Shown: in pieces, positions 35,218 to 47,038 of the stretch
Layout of the letters: every line of letters starts with the position of its first letter
Position numbering within the stretch: the first letter of the stretch is position 1
Source of the DNA: Cadophora sp. MPI-SDFR-AT-0126
Taxonomy: Eukaryota; Ascomycota; Leotiomycetes; Helotiales; Ploettnerulaceae
Length of the DNA stretch: 64,000 bases
Reading direction: 5' to 3'
Assembly (NCBI GenBank): GCA_020747065.1
Contig: JAGMVK010000026.1
Coordinates: 372,001-436,000, forward strand
Translations under genes and position numbers: made by a program
The notes under the pieces: generated by a model
The model's database searches: none
What the model saw: the letters and a program-made list of their open reading frames with translations, nothing else
Told to the model about the DNA's origin: nothing

Positions 35218-36768
35218 TCACCATGACTCCTGGACAACCTTCTTCGAATCGTAATCCCCGTTGTGGCTTCCATTCTGGCTGGCCTGATCCTCCACAACCA
35301 TCATCTCCTTCGATACCATAATCCCTTTGGATGGCGGATATCCCGTCTTTCCCGGTCCAGCATATGTGTCCAAATTCTGCATCTTCACATTGTTGATGAT
35401 CTGCTCTTCACTCTCGCTGTATGTAAGGCTGTCGGTTGTATGTCGCGTGGCTTTGCGACTTCGTCCAACTCCCGATGCATCACCACCGCCTCCATCGCCG
35501 ATTGTTCGGAAGCCTGTTGGGTGTTTCGAGTTTGTTTTTGTCGAGAAAAGGTGACTACCCATGAGTGGCTTCAGCCAGTTCTTGAGCAGTGGGAATATCA
35601 TTGGAAGATTCGTTGTGATTACAGAAGTGAAGGCTTCTCGGACGCCCCATTGACCTGCGAGCTGTGCGCCATGGATTGGATCCTGTTTTTCAAGTCATGT
35701 TAGATCAGATATATTTTGTGAGACTAAGATATCCAATGGAACTTACAGTTTCGACGAAGACGGTCTTCAGTAGCGAGCAAACCAGAACGAAGATTCCTGC
35801 ACCAAGCACGATTGTGATAGAGATCTTCTTGACCAACCTAAGAGTTGTGCCCCAAAGCATCGGAAGCGGAATGAGGAGGAGGTATAGATCAGTGATGACG
35901 CTGGAGGTGAAAGTGATCCAAACGATTGGCTTCGAGACTGCGCCCTGGCAGAAGTCTGAAGTCAAGGAAGTCAGTGTCACAGTAAATCACAACAAAATTG
36001 TGGGAGAACATACTGCCTGGATCTGGATTGATCTGCCAATAGTGAGAGAATGGTTGGCAAGGCGCATAGATGCCAATGAGGGAAGCAATAAATGTTGCGC
36101 CGACCAGACCGAACCCTATCCAGACGCGGATTCGGAAGTGGCTGCTGAGTCCTTCCTGCAGATTTCGAAAGTCAGAGATAGGCGCTTTCGAATACCACGG
36201 AGACGTTCAACATACCATGAGTCTGATATAGAAGAAAAGCACGGATATCTTGAGCGTGGCGATCAAGCAGACGTAGAAAGTCCAACCCACTACCTGGATC
36301 TTCGACCCAAAAACTCTAAAGAACGATCGTCAGCATTTGCCAAGGATTGAAGAGTAACTTAAAATCTTACCTGTTGGCGTATTCTGTTGAAGTGACGTCT
36401 AGCGCTGCTCGCTCTGCCACTGTCATGGAATTATTTGCCAGCCCTCCAGCATAGTTGACAGCAACAAAGATCAAGCTCGTCTGCGTGGTGTACAAGGCCT
36501 GTCGTATGTAAATGTTATAAGCCAAACTTTCAATGCCGTTGAAGCGGTTACTCACGATGGCGAGCCAAATCAGGTAATCGTCTGGGCGAAATTCCTTCCA
36601 TCCCACAGCCTTCACTCGAGCATATGTTCGAAACGCTGTGAAAGCGACCCCAAAAGAATAGAGTGTCCACAGTTCAGTGTTGAAAACGCGGAGTGCTTCC
36701 TTCATCGCGGCTGCCCCGGCTGCGGCTGCAGCAGCGGCCTCCGCTGAACTTGTGGAGTTTGACGACAT
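35218..36768 (-). CDS. Fungal 7-TM rhodopsin-domain membrane protein
   Basis: Six-exon gene encoding 418 aa. Exons on the minus strand: 36556-36768, 36371-36498, 36216-36315, 36014-36155, 35747-35955 and 35218-35682. All five introns (55-64 bp) have GTGAGT, GTAAGA, GTATGT or GTAAGT donors, and phases agree throughout. Features: an Ala-rich extracellular N-terminus, FGVAFTAFRTYARVK, a DDYLIW motif, membrane segments through LIATLKISVLFFYIRL, GLVGATFIASLIGIYAPCQPFSHYW, ITDLYLLLIPLPMLW, and VLGAGIFVLVCSLLKTVFVET, then VREAFTSVITTNLPMIFPLLKNW. The cytoplasmic tail is Ser/Gly-rich. This matches the fungal rhodopsin-domain family (PF20684-like, related to PTH11/SAT4-type proteins) of plasma-membrane putative receptors. 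No CFEM domain is present. The ligand is unknown. Confidence 0.9.
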
Positions 36769-39705
36769 CACTGTCAGATCAATTTGTTTGCGACGTTGAC
36801 GATCAATGAGCGATGATCTCAAGCATGCTGTGGGATAACTCTAGATATGTACGAGATTCAGCCCCAGCTCAAAAGGAGGACTCAGTCTCTCCCTTTTAGG
36901 CGTATCGGAGGTCCCACAGCACAAATCGAACTGCTGCTTGGTCGAGCGTTCCTGGCGATGTGATATCGTGTCGGCAGTTGCGCCGAAAAAGCTTGGATCG
37001 ACGACCCTGCTTCACCGTGGTAGCAGAACCGTTGAGCAAGGATGATGAAACAAAATCTTCCTGGAAATTGAACGGGTTTTGTGACTGTAATCGGAGAGGG
37101 GCCCGAGAGGCAATCCATAATTGACACGAAATAGGCGAGTAGCCGTATTCTTGACTAGCCGTGATTGTGATTAGATTGAAGTTTAAACAATGGGTTCACG
37201 AGTTGTTACTTGATAGTTCGTGATAACTTGTATCTGCAGTTGCGTCAAAGTCCTCGGTGCCACAGAGGGTCTGTGAATGGATATTTTCCTGCAGGTCGTA
37301 CGATCTTCAGAGATTGGTTCCTAGCTTCAACGTTTGATCCTTGAACCTATAAGTATCAGTCTTTGTTTCTTGTGTAAAAGTCGAAGTACTTAGAAGGCTG
37401 TTGAAATGTCTCCACTTTGTTTTTTCCTCCACTTGTTATCCTTCTCGTTCACGACTTGGGCAAGCTGCAGGGCCGAATGCCCTCACTTGTGTGGCCAATT
37501 TGGCAGATAATCCTGCTTTTCGGCGTTTGAATTATGTGATCGTTACTTGATATCGTGAAATTTTCGCATCAAGGATTAAGGTCAGGGAACAGGGCACGAC
37601 AATCGTGGACTTGTTTGGCATATTTGGACCCCACTGTTGAACCCCTGAATCTAAGCGAGAGAACCGAACCCCCAAATTCAGTATCTTCCTGAGCGGGCCC
37701 GCCAAGGAAGGAACGGGGATACTACTTTTGGAAGTCCGGAAGCGTACCTGGTACTATGAGTAAACAATAATCATTTGCTATCTGTGCACTTCGCCACAGT
37801 CTTTCTTTGTCTGGGAAGTAAAACATTGTACAATCAGGCGATGATTCGCTAGACAACCCCTCGGTGTTGAAGAAATATCCAGAAGTCTCGTAGATAGCGA
37901 ATGTACATTATTTCCAACATGTGCGCAGTAACACTGTGATGAAGATGTTTTGAGAACGTTCAAGATATCAGAACTTCAGGCATCACGCGTTCGAAGTTCC
38001 AGAGGCGAAGAGAACTGGCCTGTTGGACCCCCCCTAAAGTCGTCTTACCCACGTCAGCTATCAGGCGTTCCTCCATCGGGCGTTCTCCATTGCGGAAATT
38101 TCTACGGATCTTTCCGATTAGCTCATCACTGCCGTAGGACAAATAATCTCCGACATTAGATCTTTGGAGTCGAGGCGATCAGGTCAAACAAAACATGAAT
38201 TGTCGCCTTTCTTTCTATCGGACCCATGGATTCCTGGTGGACTTGAGACGATTCAATGTAACACTGAATCTTCATCCTTCAAATCGTGACATATGTTGAA
38301 GTTACTTTCGGAGAAAAGCGAGTCATGGCTTGTTTAAACTTTCGGCAATTATCAGGCGGCCTCGCTCGCTTATGAACATGGGATGCAAAGTGCAAACTTA
38401 AATTATGGAGGGTCCGGAACAAGTCCAAGCATTATTCATTGACATGGACTGGGAGTATATGGAAAGTAAACTCCTTAGGTTTCTAGATCTGTCAAATCCC
38501 GAGGATGCCCCATGACGCAGCTCTGGCTTGAGACATGAATCCGTTGAACACGCGGGAAGTCTAACCAAGACAACCTTTATTCCAAGCCGATTGCCACATC
38601 TCATGGGATGAGACATTGACCACCTTGGCACATGAAGCCGATAGAGCTTTAAAGAATCTGCAAGTAAGTCCCAAGCCCAACAAACAGAGCATTGCCTTTG
38701 CGTCTTTCACCAATTTGTAGTTGGCTCAATGGCTCCTCCGTAGTCTGACACAAGAACTTGTCCTTATTATCTGTTGTTCCGAGCTCTCCGGCAATAGGAT
38801 ACAGTACATACCCCGCTTCTATATCAGCAATATTATCGACGTGCAGGTACATGGAAGACCCAGCGAGTTTGCCACTGGGCCGCCCCGCTTACAAGCATTG
38901 GGTCGGCAGGTACTCTACAGTATCCTAATCTAGAAGCCTACATCCGAACTGTTCCAAGTGTAACCTTTGTATCAAGAATATCAGGGTCAGGATACAGTGA
39001 TAGGGGGGAACAAGGCACTGAGCAATTCAGCAGGCCGAAGTGTAGCAGATAACATCTTGGTGATAGTTTAATAACATGGTGGTTGTCTTGTTGAGCATAA
39101 GGGGTTCAACTCCTTTGTAAGTACGATCGGATTTGCTCTCTCATGCCCGACTCGCCGGACTGTAGCATACCTGTAGTTCCTCTTCCCAGAAACCCCATTG
39201 ACTGGCCGTTAAGCTCCGCTGGTCCACTGGATGACTCGTGCATATCGTTTTATATCTAGAGAATGCTATCATCTGATTGGACAATCTGGGGTCACTCCCC
39301 TGACCTTCTGCTTTGCACAATCTTTTGCTCCATCCTTTGATCGAGTCTTACATTTTCTCCTTCAAATGACAGCTTCTAGAAAGACAGGCACGGTCTTACG
39401 AGCATAAGGACTACCGCATTGCTGCGGATCAAGTACGGGTCTTTAACATTAGTTGACGTCCCCTTTAACCTTTTGGGTGCAAAGAGGGGGCAACAAGTTA
39501 AATTACCTCAGGCTTCTATCGATTGGTGCCACATGGCTGCCACATGGTCGGCGATTGAGAATCATACGCTAAGGGACAAAAAGCATATATCTAGCCACTG
39601 CGGCTCGTCTTATCCCAGTCTTCGCTCAGCACCAGCACTTTCACGCCCATCTTTCTGACTCGGGCATACTTTCGTTTTTTTGCGCTGCTCTCCCCCTGTC
39701 TCACC
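36769..39705. other. Intergenic, no supported gene
   Basis: A 2.9-kb stretch of ordinary composition between the rhodopsin-domain gene and the FAD oxidase gene, which are transcribed away from each other, so it contains both promoters. Open frames (36882-37127, 37778-37963, 38398-38631, 38649-38852 and others) are short, mutually overlapping and without motifs. A TATA-like CATATAT lies at 39584-39590, about 120 bp upstream of the oxidase ATG. Confidence 0.5.
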
Positions 39706-41314
39706 ATGCAATTCCTCCAAATCGCCGCCTTTTCGGCTTGGGCGGCAGCAGCTGTCTGTGGTGCTACCTCTGTGCCGGTTGTTGCCCGTGGCGTCAATTA
39801 CAACCAGTTGTCAGCGAAGCTCTCGGCATCTGCCAAGATCTACCTTCCAGGTTCCGAACTCTTCAATGAATATACTGCGCGATGGTCGAATGTCAGCACA
39901 CCCACCGCAAACGTAGTTGTCGTTCCCGGCACCGAAAATGATGTTGTCCAGATTGTAAGAGATTCTACCTTGCTCAGGTCACTGGATAGTATGCTGACTA
40001 TTGATTCAGGTCAAATTCGCGAACCAGAATTCTGTACCTTTCCTTACAACAAATGGTGTTCACGGGTCTATTTCAACCCTTGGGGCCATGAAGTCTGGTA
40101 TCGAGATCTCCATGGTTCAACTGAACAGCATCAAGATCGCCCAAGATGGAAAGACAGTTACTGTCGGCGGTGGTATCATGTCCAAGAACATCACCGACAC
40201 TCTCTGGGCAGCCGGCAAGCAGACAGTTACCGGTACTTGCGAATGTGTGAGCTACTTGGGCCCCGGTCTCGGCGGTGGTCACGGATGGCTGCAAGGCCGC
40301 TATGGACTCGTCTCGGATCAATTCGTCTCATGGAATGTCGTCCTTGCCAGTGGACAGCTAGTAACCGTTGACAAGAACTCTGAACTCTTCTGGGGAATGA
40401 AGGGAGCTGGTCATAACTTCGGCATTGTCACTTCCATGACTTCCAAGATCTACGACCTTGTCCGTCCTAACTACGCCCTCAAGACTCTTATCTTCAATGG
40501 TGATAAGGTTGCGGATGTCTACAGAGTTGCTAACGAGCAATGGCTCACCAATGGCAAAGTCATGCCTGTGGATTTGATTAACTGGTCCTACTGGTTCTTT
40601 GATCCTACCATGGATACCAAGGTAAGCTTGGCTTCTTAAACATCGAACATTGCACTTGTTAATACCTATTCTTAGCCCGTCATTGCATTCTACCTCATCC
40701 AAGAAGGTGTCAACAAAGTCAGTTCCGCTTACTCTGCAGCTTTCGAAGCCCTCGGCCCCATGGTCAACACCGATACTTCTGGAGACTACCGTGACTTGGC
40801 TGCCTGGACCGGAATCTCCCTCGCCGATGTACCATGCAGCAAGTCCGGAAACGCCAACCCACGTTTCCCCATCTACCTTAAGTCATACAGCCCTACCGCT
40901 CAAGCTGCTGTATACGAGCTTTTCAAGAACGCCACCACCACCCCCGGCACTCCCTTCGCCAACGCCCTTTTCATGTTCGAGGGCTATTCCATGCAAGGAG
41001 TTCAAGCTCTCAGCACAGACGCCAGCGCCTTCGCCTACCGTGAGGACAACCTCCTCGTCGCTCCTCTCCTCACCTACAAGTCCACCGGGCCTGCCTCCGA
41101 CGCCGTTGCTTCCAAGCTCGGTAACCAGATCCGCGATGTCCTGTACAAGGCCAGTGGACAGACCAGCCTTAACACCTATGTCAACTATGCTTATGGTGAT
41201 GAGACTCCCAAGGCATGGTATGGAGCTGATAGCTGGCGTCAAAGCCGTCTTCAATGCTTGAAGAACGAGTATGACCCAAGTAGAAAGTTCAGCTTCTACG
41301 CTCCTATCGCTTAA
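39706..41314 (+). CDS. Secreted FAD-linked oxidase (PCMH plus BBE domains)
   Basis: 499-aa predicted extracellular oxidoreductase. Exons are 39706-39954, 40010-40621 and 40676-41314, with introns of 55 bp (GTAAGA) and 54 bp (GTAAGC). A cleavable signal peptide ends near residue 19 (AAAAVCG). The FAD_binding_4 region spans about 62-240: AKIYLPG..., TARWSNVSTPTANVVVVPGTENDVVQIVKFA, then NGVHGS (H101) and GTCECVSYLGPGLGGGHG (C160). H101 and C160 occupy positions used for bicovalent flavin attachment in berberine-bridge-like carbohydrate oxidases. The C-terminal BBE block reads LNTYVNYAYGDE...AWYGADSWRQSRLQCLKNEYDPSRKFSFY. The substrate may be an oligosaccharide or a secondary metabolite. No biosynthetic cluster surrounds it. 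Confidence 0.93.
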
Positions 41315-42278
41315 TTTATAAGCTACAATTGCGTATTTTATATGTATATAGCCTCTGGTAGAGCGAGAATGGACCTAGTTTTGCTCCCAAATAAGTTTCA
41401 TGCGATTGTCCTCAATATTGATCTTGGTTGATGCCCCTGACTTAGTCTGACTCCATGTCAGCGCACGATTGTCCTCATAACAAAGAATAAGAAGGTAATT
41501 GCTGCTTCGCTAGACGAAGCAAAGGATTGCGATACCTTGCTATTCCGATCTTTACACCCAGTTCAGCCATGGCGGGGATGACAGATACATCAGTTGGGGT
41601 AAATAAAAACCAATTGCCTCCACCATGAAAGATCTACAATCGGTCTCGTCGAGAAGCAGGACTCAGACGAAGCAATACCGCCATTACACTATCTATACTT
41701 AAGCTGTTCAGCAGCTAAATGGTTGTTGTTATCGTGCTCGGGAGTAATTTGTTAAACGTGATTGTAGGTCGATTGTTGTGACGACATCAGTATTTTCTGC
41801 AAAGGCTGATGTCGACTCATCTATCAGGGATTCTTCTCCATGCTAGCGGGAATCTTGTGTCTGCTTGAATGCAGTGGCTCCTGTTCTTTGTATATCACTT
41901 TGACCCCGTGAGGACAAATCTCTCGAGTGTTTCAGATATCAGCCAAAGTGACGAACATCTCAGCGGATTATAGATATGGAGGCTCCTGTAGAGATTGGTG
42001 TCGATACAAGGAGTGAAAAAGCCACAGCGGAAGTGATATTAGCAAGGCGCTATAACTCAGCTATTACATAGGCTTCGCGAGAGGAGTCTCACTAGTGCCA
42101 AGACAAATGAGGGGTAGCGGGGCTCGGGGTACCTTAAGCGAGAACAAAACGGGAAATGACAACAACTTTGTCGCTAGCAGCAGCAAGACCATGACGAGTG
42201 CTTCAACACTACATCGAGGGGTGCTGGAGGCTCATCAGATCGACTGCAATGATTGTCGAGAAGTGTCACCTGAAAGAT
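41315..42278. other. Intergenic, no supported gene
   Basis: The 3' flank of the oxidase gene (TATGTATAT near 41340 may be part of the polyadenylation region), then sequence with no convincing ORF. The frame at 42095-42295 (+) is short and lacks motifs. Confidence 0.5.
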
Positions 42279-42779
42279 TTAAGTTGTCAACCTAGTGGAG
42301 CCTTCCACATTCGCCATCGACGACAGGGCTTGATTTGCCCCGAGACATGACTGCAAAAGGTATTGGATAACTCGATGCAGTGATCGCAGCAAAGTTTCAT
42401 TCTGCAGTGTGATATCAACCAACCTTCTTTCAATTATGAGGGTCTGGCATTTGAACAGTGCCACCTCGTCCAATTCCTCCTCCAGGGGATGAGGAGGGCC
42501 CATCGAGTCCGCGGAAGCCAAAGTGACAATGGAGTCGCCCAGGAGAAGCTGAGTCATTCTGTCCAGACAACTGATAATAAAGCAGTTGAGATCCAGAGCG
42601 TTTCGGAGCTCCGCAGTCTTCTCGCGGAGTTGATCGGAGGCTCGTTTCCATTCTTCACATCTGATGTGCCTCTCTTTGTAAGCGTCGTCTGTTTCAGTAG
42701 AGTCTTTTGTGAGCGCCAATTTGAGTCTCCGGTTCTGTGGGAGACGCAACCCATAGTTGTCTCGAGGAATGCCACGCAT
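42279..42779 (-). CDS. Hypothetical protein, possibly the 3' part of a larger gene
   Basis: 166-codon open frame near the edge of the gene island. It is charged and probably helical: residues about 35-65 (AYKERHIRCEEWKRASDQLREKTAELRNAL) look like a coiled coil, and about 105-150 form a second Leu-rich helical region. There is no signal peptide or known domain. The ATG at 42779 is only the first in frame; an upstream exon is possible because the predicted start begins inside protein-like sequence. A competing open frame on the + strand (42489-42884) is less protein-like. Existence as a gene is uncertain. Confidence 0.35.
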   Translation of the reverse strand: MRGIPRDNYGLRLPQNRRLKLALTKDSTETDDAYKERHIRCEEWKRASDQLREKTAELRNALDLNCFIISCLDRMTQLLLGDSIVTLASADSMGPPHPLEEELDEVALFKCQTLIIERRLVDITLQNETLLRSLHRVIQYLLQSCLGANQALSSMANVEGSTRLTT

Positions 42780-43198
42780 CGCCGTGCAGTTCCGAACACG
42801 GGATGTCCAAGCCTATTCTTAAAGCCGCCTGCCAAGTTTTGCGTTTCAGGCGCTCCAGATCCGACTAGCTGCCCGCGCCAATGATAATGCCCTGGACCCC
42901 TAATGCATGACACTAGCGGCCGAGGTAAGAATACTAAACCCTTCGAATTTTCAACCCCTCCAGCTATAAAAATTAATCACTAAATCAGACCAAACTCGTT
43001 TGCCTTACTTCTTAGTTAATATAATTTTATTAAATATCAAGGGATATACTATATAAAAGTTAAATATCACAGGTCGTCTAATAGTACTTTGGGGTTAGTA
43101 TAATAATAAGAGTTAGAAAGCGAGTTTTACACTCATACAGAAGACATCTAAAGAAGAACGCCACTTCTCAATCCATATAGCTTTCACTACTTCCCACT
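42780..43198. other. Island edge, transition to AT-rich DNA
   Basis: Composition drops sharply at about 42950. After it TA-rich, RIP-like sequence begins. No gene is seen. Confidence 0.5.
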
Positions 43199-44911
43199 CT
43201 AAGCAGCAGCACCAACAGCCATAAACAACCTCTCTCTCTTCATCGCCAAGCTCAATAGGGTAATAAGAACGCCCGCAGTAATAACTAAGACGTAAGTCTT
43301 ACTTATACTCGTCACAATCGCAGCCAACACCTCCCTTTTTATAGCATTACTCAAAGTCGCAACAAACGCACTTCCAGCGCTTGTAATTGTAGCTTAGATA
43401 ATTGCTATGAGAACATCGGGAAGAATTGCACTAATCGCGGCCTGTGATTTGTTCAAGAATACAGAGTTCGCGATCACGAGCGCGATAGTAATACTAAAAA
43501 CTTAAGCACAAGTAATGAATCTCACTACCAAAGCAATAAGTTTCAACTCAATAATAGCCTGGGCAACAAAGAATAATGCTTGCGCAAAAAGACCAGTGTC
43601 GAACCCGACAATTATACTATAGCCGTAGACACGGGAGACGCTTATGTTTACGTTGATAGTGTATATGAGTGCACCTCCGGTGATAACAAGGATACCACCA
43701 AAAGTGTACTAAGGTATATAGTATCCGTATGCTAAGAGAATAGCGCTATTTCCGATGACGGCGAAGATCATGAGAAAAATGAAGGGGAGAAGACAAACAC
43801 CAGCTTCAAGGGCGGTATCGTTGTGTGTGAATTAGAAGAAGATAGGAACTATATAGATAGGAAAAAAGATTGCAGTATCTCTCGCAAAGGTTATAGCAAA
43901 AAGAATAAGGATTGTATAAGATTTAAGAAATTCGACTAGAAAAATACAACAAGATATAGTAATAAAAATAGTATATACTTATTAGATTCCAAGCATAATA
44001 AAGAAAACACTAGAGTAGATGAACAGGCTAATAATCTTTCCACTACTCCATAAGTAAGTGATACCACCAAACAAGATAGCCATGGTTCCAAAGACAAAAG
44101 CACCGAGGGTAAGAACAGCTCTAATATAGTCTATCTCACGTACACGGTTCGTAAGGGAGACTCCAGGGCAAGAGTCCTTATTAGAGAGCATGCAGAGGTA
44201 GACAGGTACACAGAGAGCACCAATGCAAAGATTAATATAGAATGCCCATCTCCAGCCTACTGAGCTCTCTATGAATACCCCTCCAATTATAGGCCTCAAG
44301 ACAGTTCCAAGACCCTATGTAAGACCAATACCTTCAATATATATGGAATATTCGTGCATAGTAATCGTAGCAGCCAGCAAGGCTATAACGCCAACGTATA
44401 TTCCCAATCCTCTTACACCGCAGATAGCACGTCCAATAATCAAAGCATCCACTAAGAGAGCTGCGCCGCAAATAACTAAGCTAACTTCAAAAAGAGTAAC
44501 GCAAAGAATATACGTCTATTTTGCATTAAAATATCTATAGATCTTACTCTAGATTAAGTTTGTTAATGCTATACTAATTAAGGATACTACACTAAGCTAA
44601 GTAAGCTTGCTAACTAAGTTGAAGTGCGTAACAATAACTAGTTAGACATCTGCGACGATAGTATTATTAAGTGCAAAAAGGAATATTAATCTGAGAATGA
44701 AGAACACAACTAAGACCTATTTCAAACCGCTAATATCTCAAGGAGGAAGTTCTTCTGCGGTTTCTCTTTTTTCAGTATCAATCTTGTCCATAGCTGTAAT
44801 AGAGTTATTCTCGGATACATCAAGGGCATCTTTCCCTTGGTTCAAATCATTAGAAGCGATCTTCTCTTCCTTCTCCAATAAAGAAACATGATTTCTTCGA
44901 GTGACTGCCAT
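43199..44911 (-). pseudogene. MFS drug-transporter pseudogene (DHA2-like), RIP-damaged
   Basis: Decayed 12-14-TM major facilitator gene. The N-terminus at 44911 (MAVTRRNHVSLLEKEEK) is a cytoplasmic leader. Transmembrane segments follow, with the best-kept stretch at 43982-44299: RPIIGGVFIESSVGWRWAFYINLCIG, the motif C and TM5/6 region of DHA2 transporters, then a Leu/Ile-rich TM region. The frame reaches a stop at 43199-43201 after an Ala-rich tail. Several TAG/TAA stops (for example near 44313) replace Gln/Trp, consistent with RIP. The decay is milder than in the transposon blocks. It was presumably one member of a duplicated transporter pair, since RIP targets duplicated sequence. Confidence 0.75.
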
Positions 44912-45708
44912 TGTGTTGTATTCGAAATTGACAAGTCCAGGCTTGGTTTAAACTCTTCAAGAGTAATCGAGAGACGAATTCCTCGTCAGATATAGAAATC
45001 TGGGAACCCTCAAAACGTAATAGAGATACACAAAAAATTGCTTCAAGGGATGAAGTTGAAGAGCTCAAAAACATTGATAGTCCGTAAGTACCACATTCGG
45101 CAGTAATTGTTAATCTATTACTTTAGACCACGATGAAAGGCCATACCGCAATCCGGCCAGACTACATAACTGGTTCTCGTGCTGTATCCAATTGTTGGCT
45201 GCTCTCCGAAAAACCAAGCACCGCCATCCGCTAGAAGATAGCAGAGACAGGGAGCAGAAACAAGGAGCAGAAGCAGGGAGCAGAGGCAGGAAGTAGAGAC
45301 TAGTTGCAGAGGCAGGGTGCAGAGGCAGGGTACAAAGAGATTAGGACCAACGATTAGGCGAATACATTTAATTCGTTAATATTAATAACACTACAGTGGC
45401 CAGCCACATCAAAGCATTCGTAAACCGATCAACCAACTTATAGCTATATAGAATACTACCAAATAGTTACGGGTGAGGACTCAGTCCAGAAATAACAACT
45501 CATAGCCTAGGATAAAGTATAGACTTTGCTTAGACGTAGAGGGAGATACTGCCAGTTAGTTATTGTATCTTTCTAATCACTTCAGGCACTTTGAACCATT
45601 TCTACATCAATTATAACAGAAATCTACGAGTTTTACAAACAACAAGTAATCTTCTTAACAAAAGCAACTAGCGGTTTAGGAGATTATCTCCTGTATAAAC
45701 TTAGTATT
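44912..45708. other. AT-rich spacer with a minisatellite
   Basis: Upstream region of the MFS pseudogene. It contains the 13-bp tandem repeat at 45241-45331 and otherwise no supported gene. Confidence 0.5.
45241..45331 (+). repeat. 7 x 13-bp minisatellite
   Basis: Seven units of 13 bp with consensus GCAGAGGCAGGGA, purine-rich on the + strand. Units 2-5 carry mostly transition differences. It is distinct from the surrounding AT-rich DNA. Confidence 0.85.
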
Positions 45709-46194
45709 ATGCTCAATGTACAACAACTATACGTCCTAATCCAAGAATCCCAAAGCAAAGCTCTCGAACAATAGAAACATATCATGTCTTAGCAATTTCA
45801 ACTTGTCAAAGACCAAGTAAACATTGAAAACATTATCCTTATTCCTAGTAACATAACAAAAGACTGCTTAAGTATTGCCGTTAAAACTCTTTGCAGAATT
45901 AAGGAAAAAGCCACGATAATCATCAATACTGCCGCGAACATCAGCTTCCAAGCACCTCTCCTAAACATTGTTTTAGACAACTACTTGCCCGCACTTCAAT
46001 TAGAGGCTATAACCATAGAGATAGCTAAGTTCCAATATTCCATCCAAGTTTCCAATGCATATATAAACTCCTTCCTCCCTAACGATCCCGTAAACAAGAA
46101 GATTTACTACCTATCTAATCCTAATAATACGAAGGAAGAACTTAAAGAAATTTTACGAACCGGCATAATAAGATATTTACAGAAATTCCCATAG
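45709..46194 (+). pseudogene. Relic ORF of unknown family with two RIP-type stops
   Basis: 162 codons from ATG 45709 to a stop at 46192-46194, interrupted only at codons 22 and 29 by TAG, both compatible with Gln or Trp. The remaining frame is protein-like (Ile/Asn/Lys-rich, SIQVSNAYINSFLPNDPVNKK). No signal peptide or domain is recognised. It may be a RIPed duplicate of a host gene, or the 3' part of one. Confidence 0.4.
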
Positions 46195-47038
46195 GCCTAC
46201 GCATATTTAAAGCACTTAATAAAGTAACTAATAATAGCACGGTTTCCTAATTTACTAATTCTACTCTTATAACTTATAATCATCTGACCTACTATTGCTC
46301 AGCCCTACAAAATATACAGCCCGCAAGGGTCATACCCTATCTCTACACTCTACACCCACTTAATGCAACTAGCAAAAGAAAAAAGCATCTAGTATATACC
46401 AAACTACAATCATAACATCCTTAATAAGATTCTAGTAGATTTAATTGCGAATGTTTTACTTCAACACGTTCATTCAAGTACTTGTGAAGTAGTTCATGCA
46501 TCTTTATCATATTACATTCTTAAGATATTAGAGTAAATATTAGAGTAGTCTTTCAATTACCTCCCGCCTTACTGAACCGCAATAATAGCAACACTAGTCT
46601 TCGTTCAGGACAAGAAAATAAAAGAAAGCAAGGAAGCAAAGTTTTACCGAATTAGATCTCGGGTATAAGAATTTTGTACTTCGTTATCGCGCCGTCTAGG
46701 AATTCTTGATAGGCCCTTAAGAATTAGCTTCAGCGACCACGATATTGATCGCTTTGTCGAACTTAAAATAAGGTCTATTTTCCACAAGAATTTTGGAAAA
46801 GAAGAATGTCCTATGCAAAAGGCAGAGGTAATCGATCAGCGAGCCGTGGCATTGGCAAAGCTATAATGATCTATTGTTAGGTCGTTGCATGATTTCTTGA
46901 TACGGGACGCGGGTGGTTTATTTAGTGAAATTGAATTCTTGCTTTAAACTATATCAGCGTTTTAAGCAACCACCAGTGAATCTCGAATGATTGAAGGCGT
47001 AACTTGTGAGGATGAGGAGACCGAAGAATATACAGAGA
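46195..47038. other. Intergenic, mildly RIPed, no supported gene
   Basis: AT-rich sequence with no continuous frame. The segment 46640-46860 is richer in GC and may be an older gene fragment, but I cannot assign it. Confidence 0.4.

Noticed and set aside
42489..42884. 131-codon + strand ORF opposite the 42279-42779 frame
   Set aside because: Less protein-like than the minus-strand frame, which has coiled-coil character.
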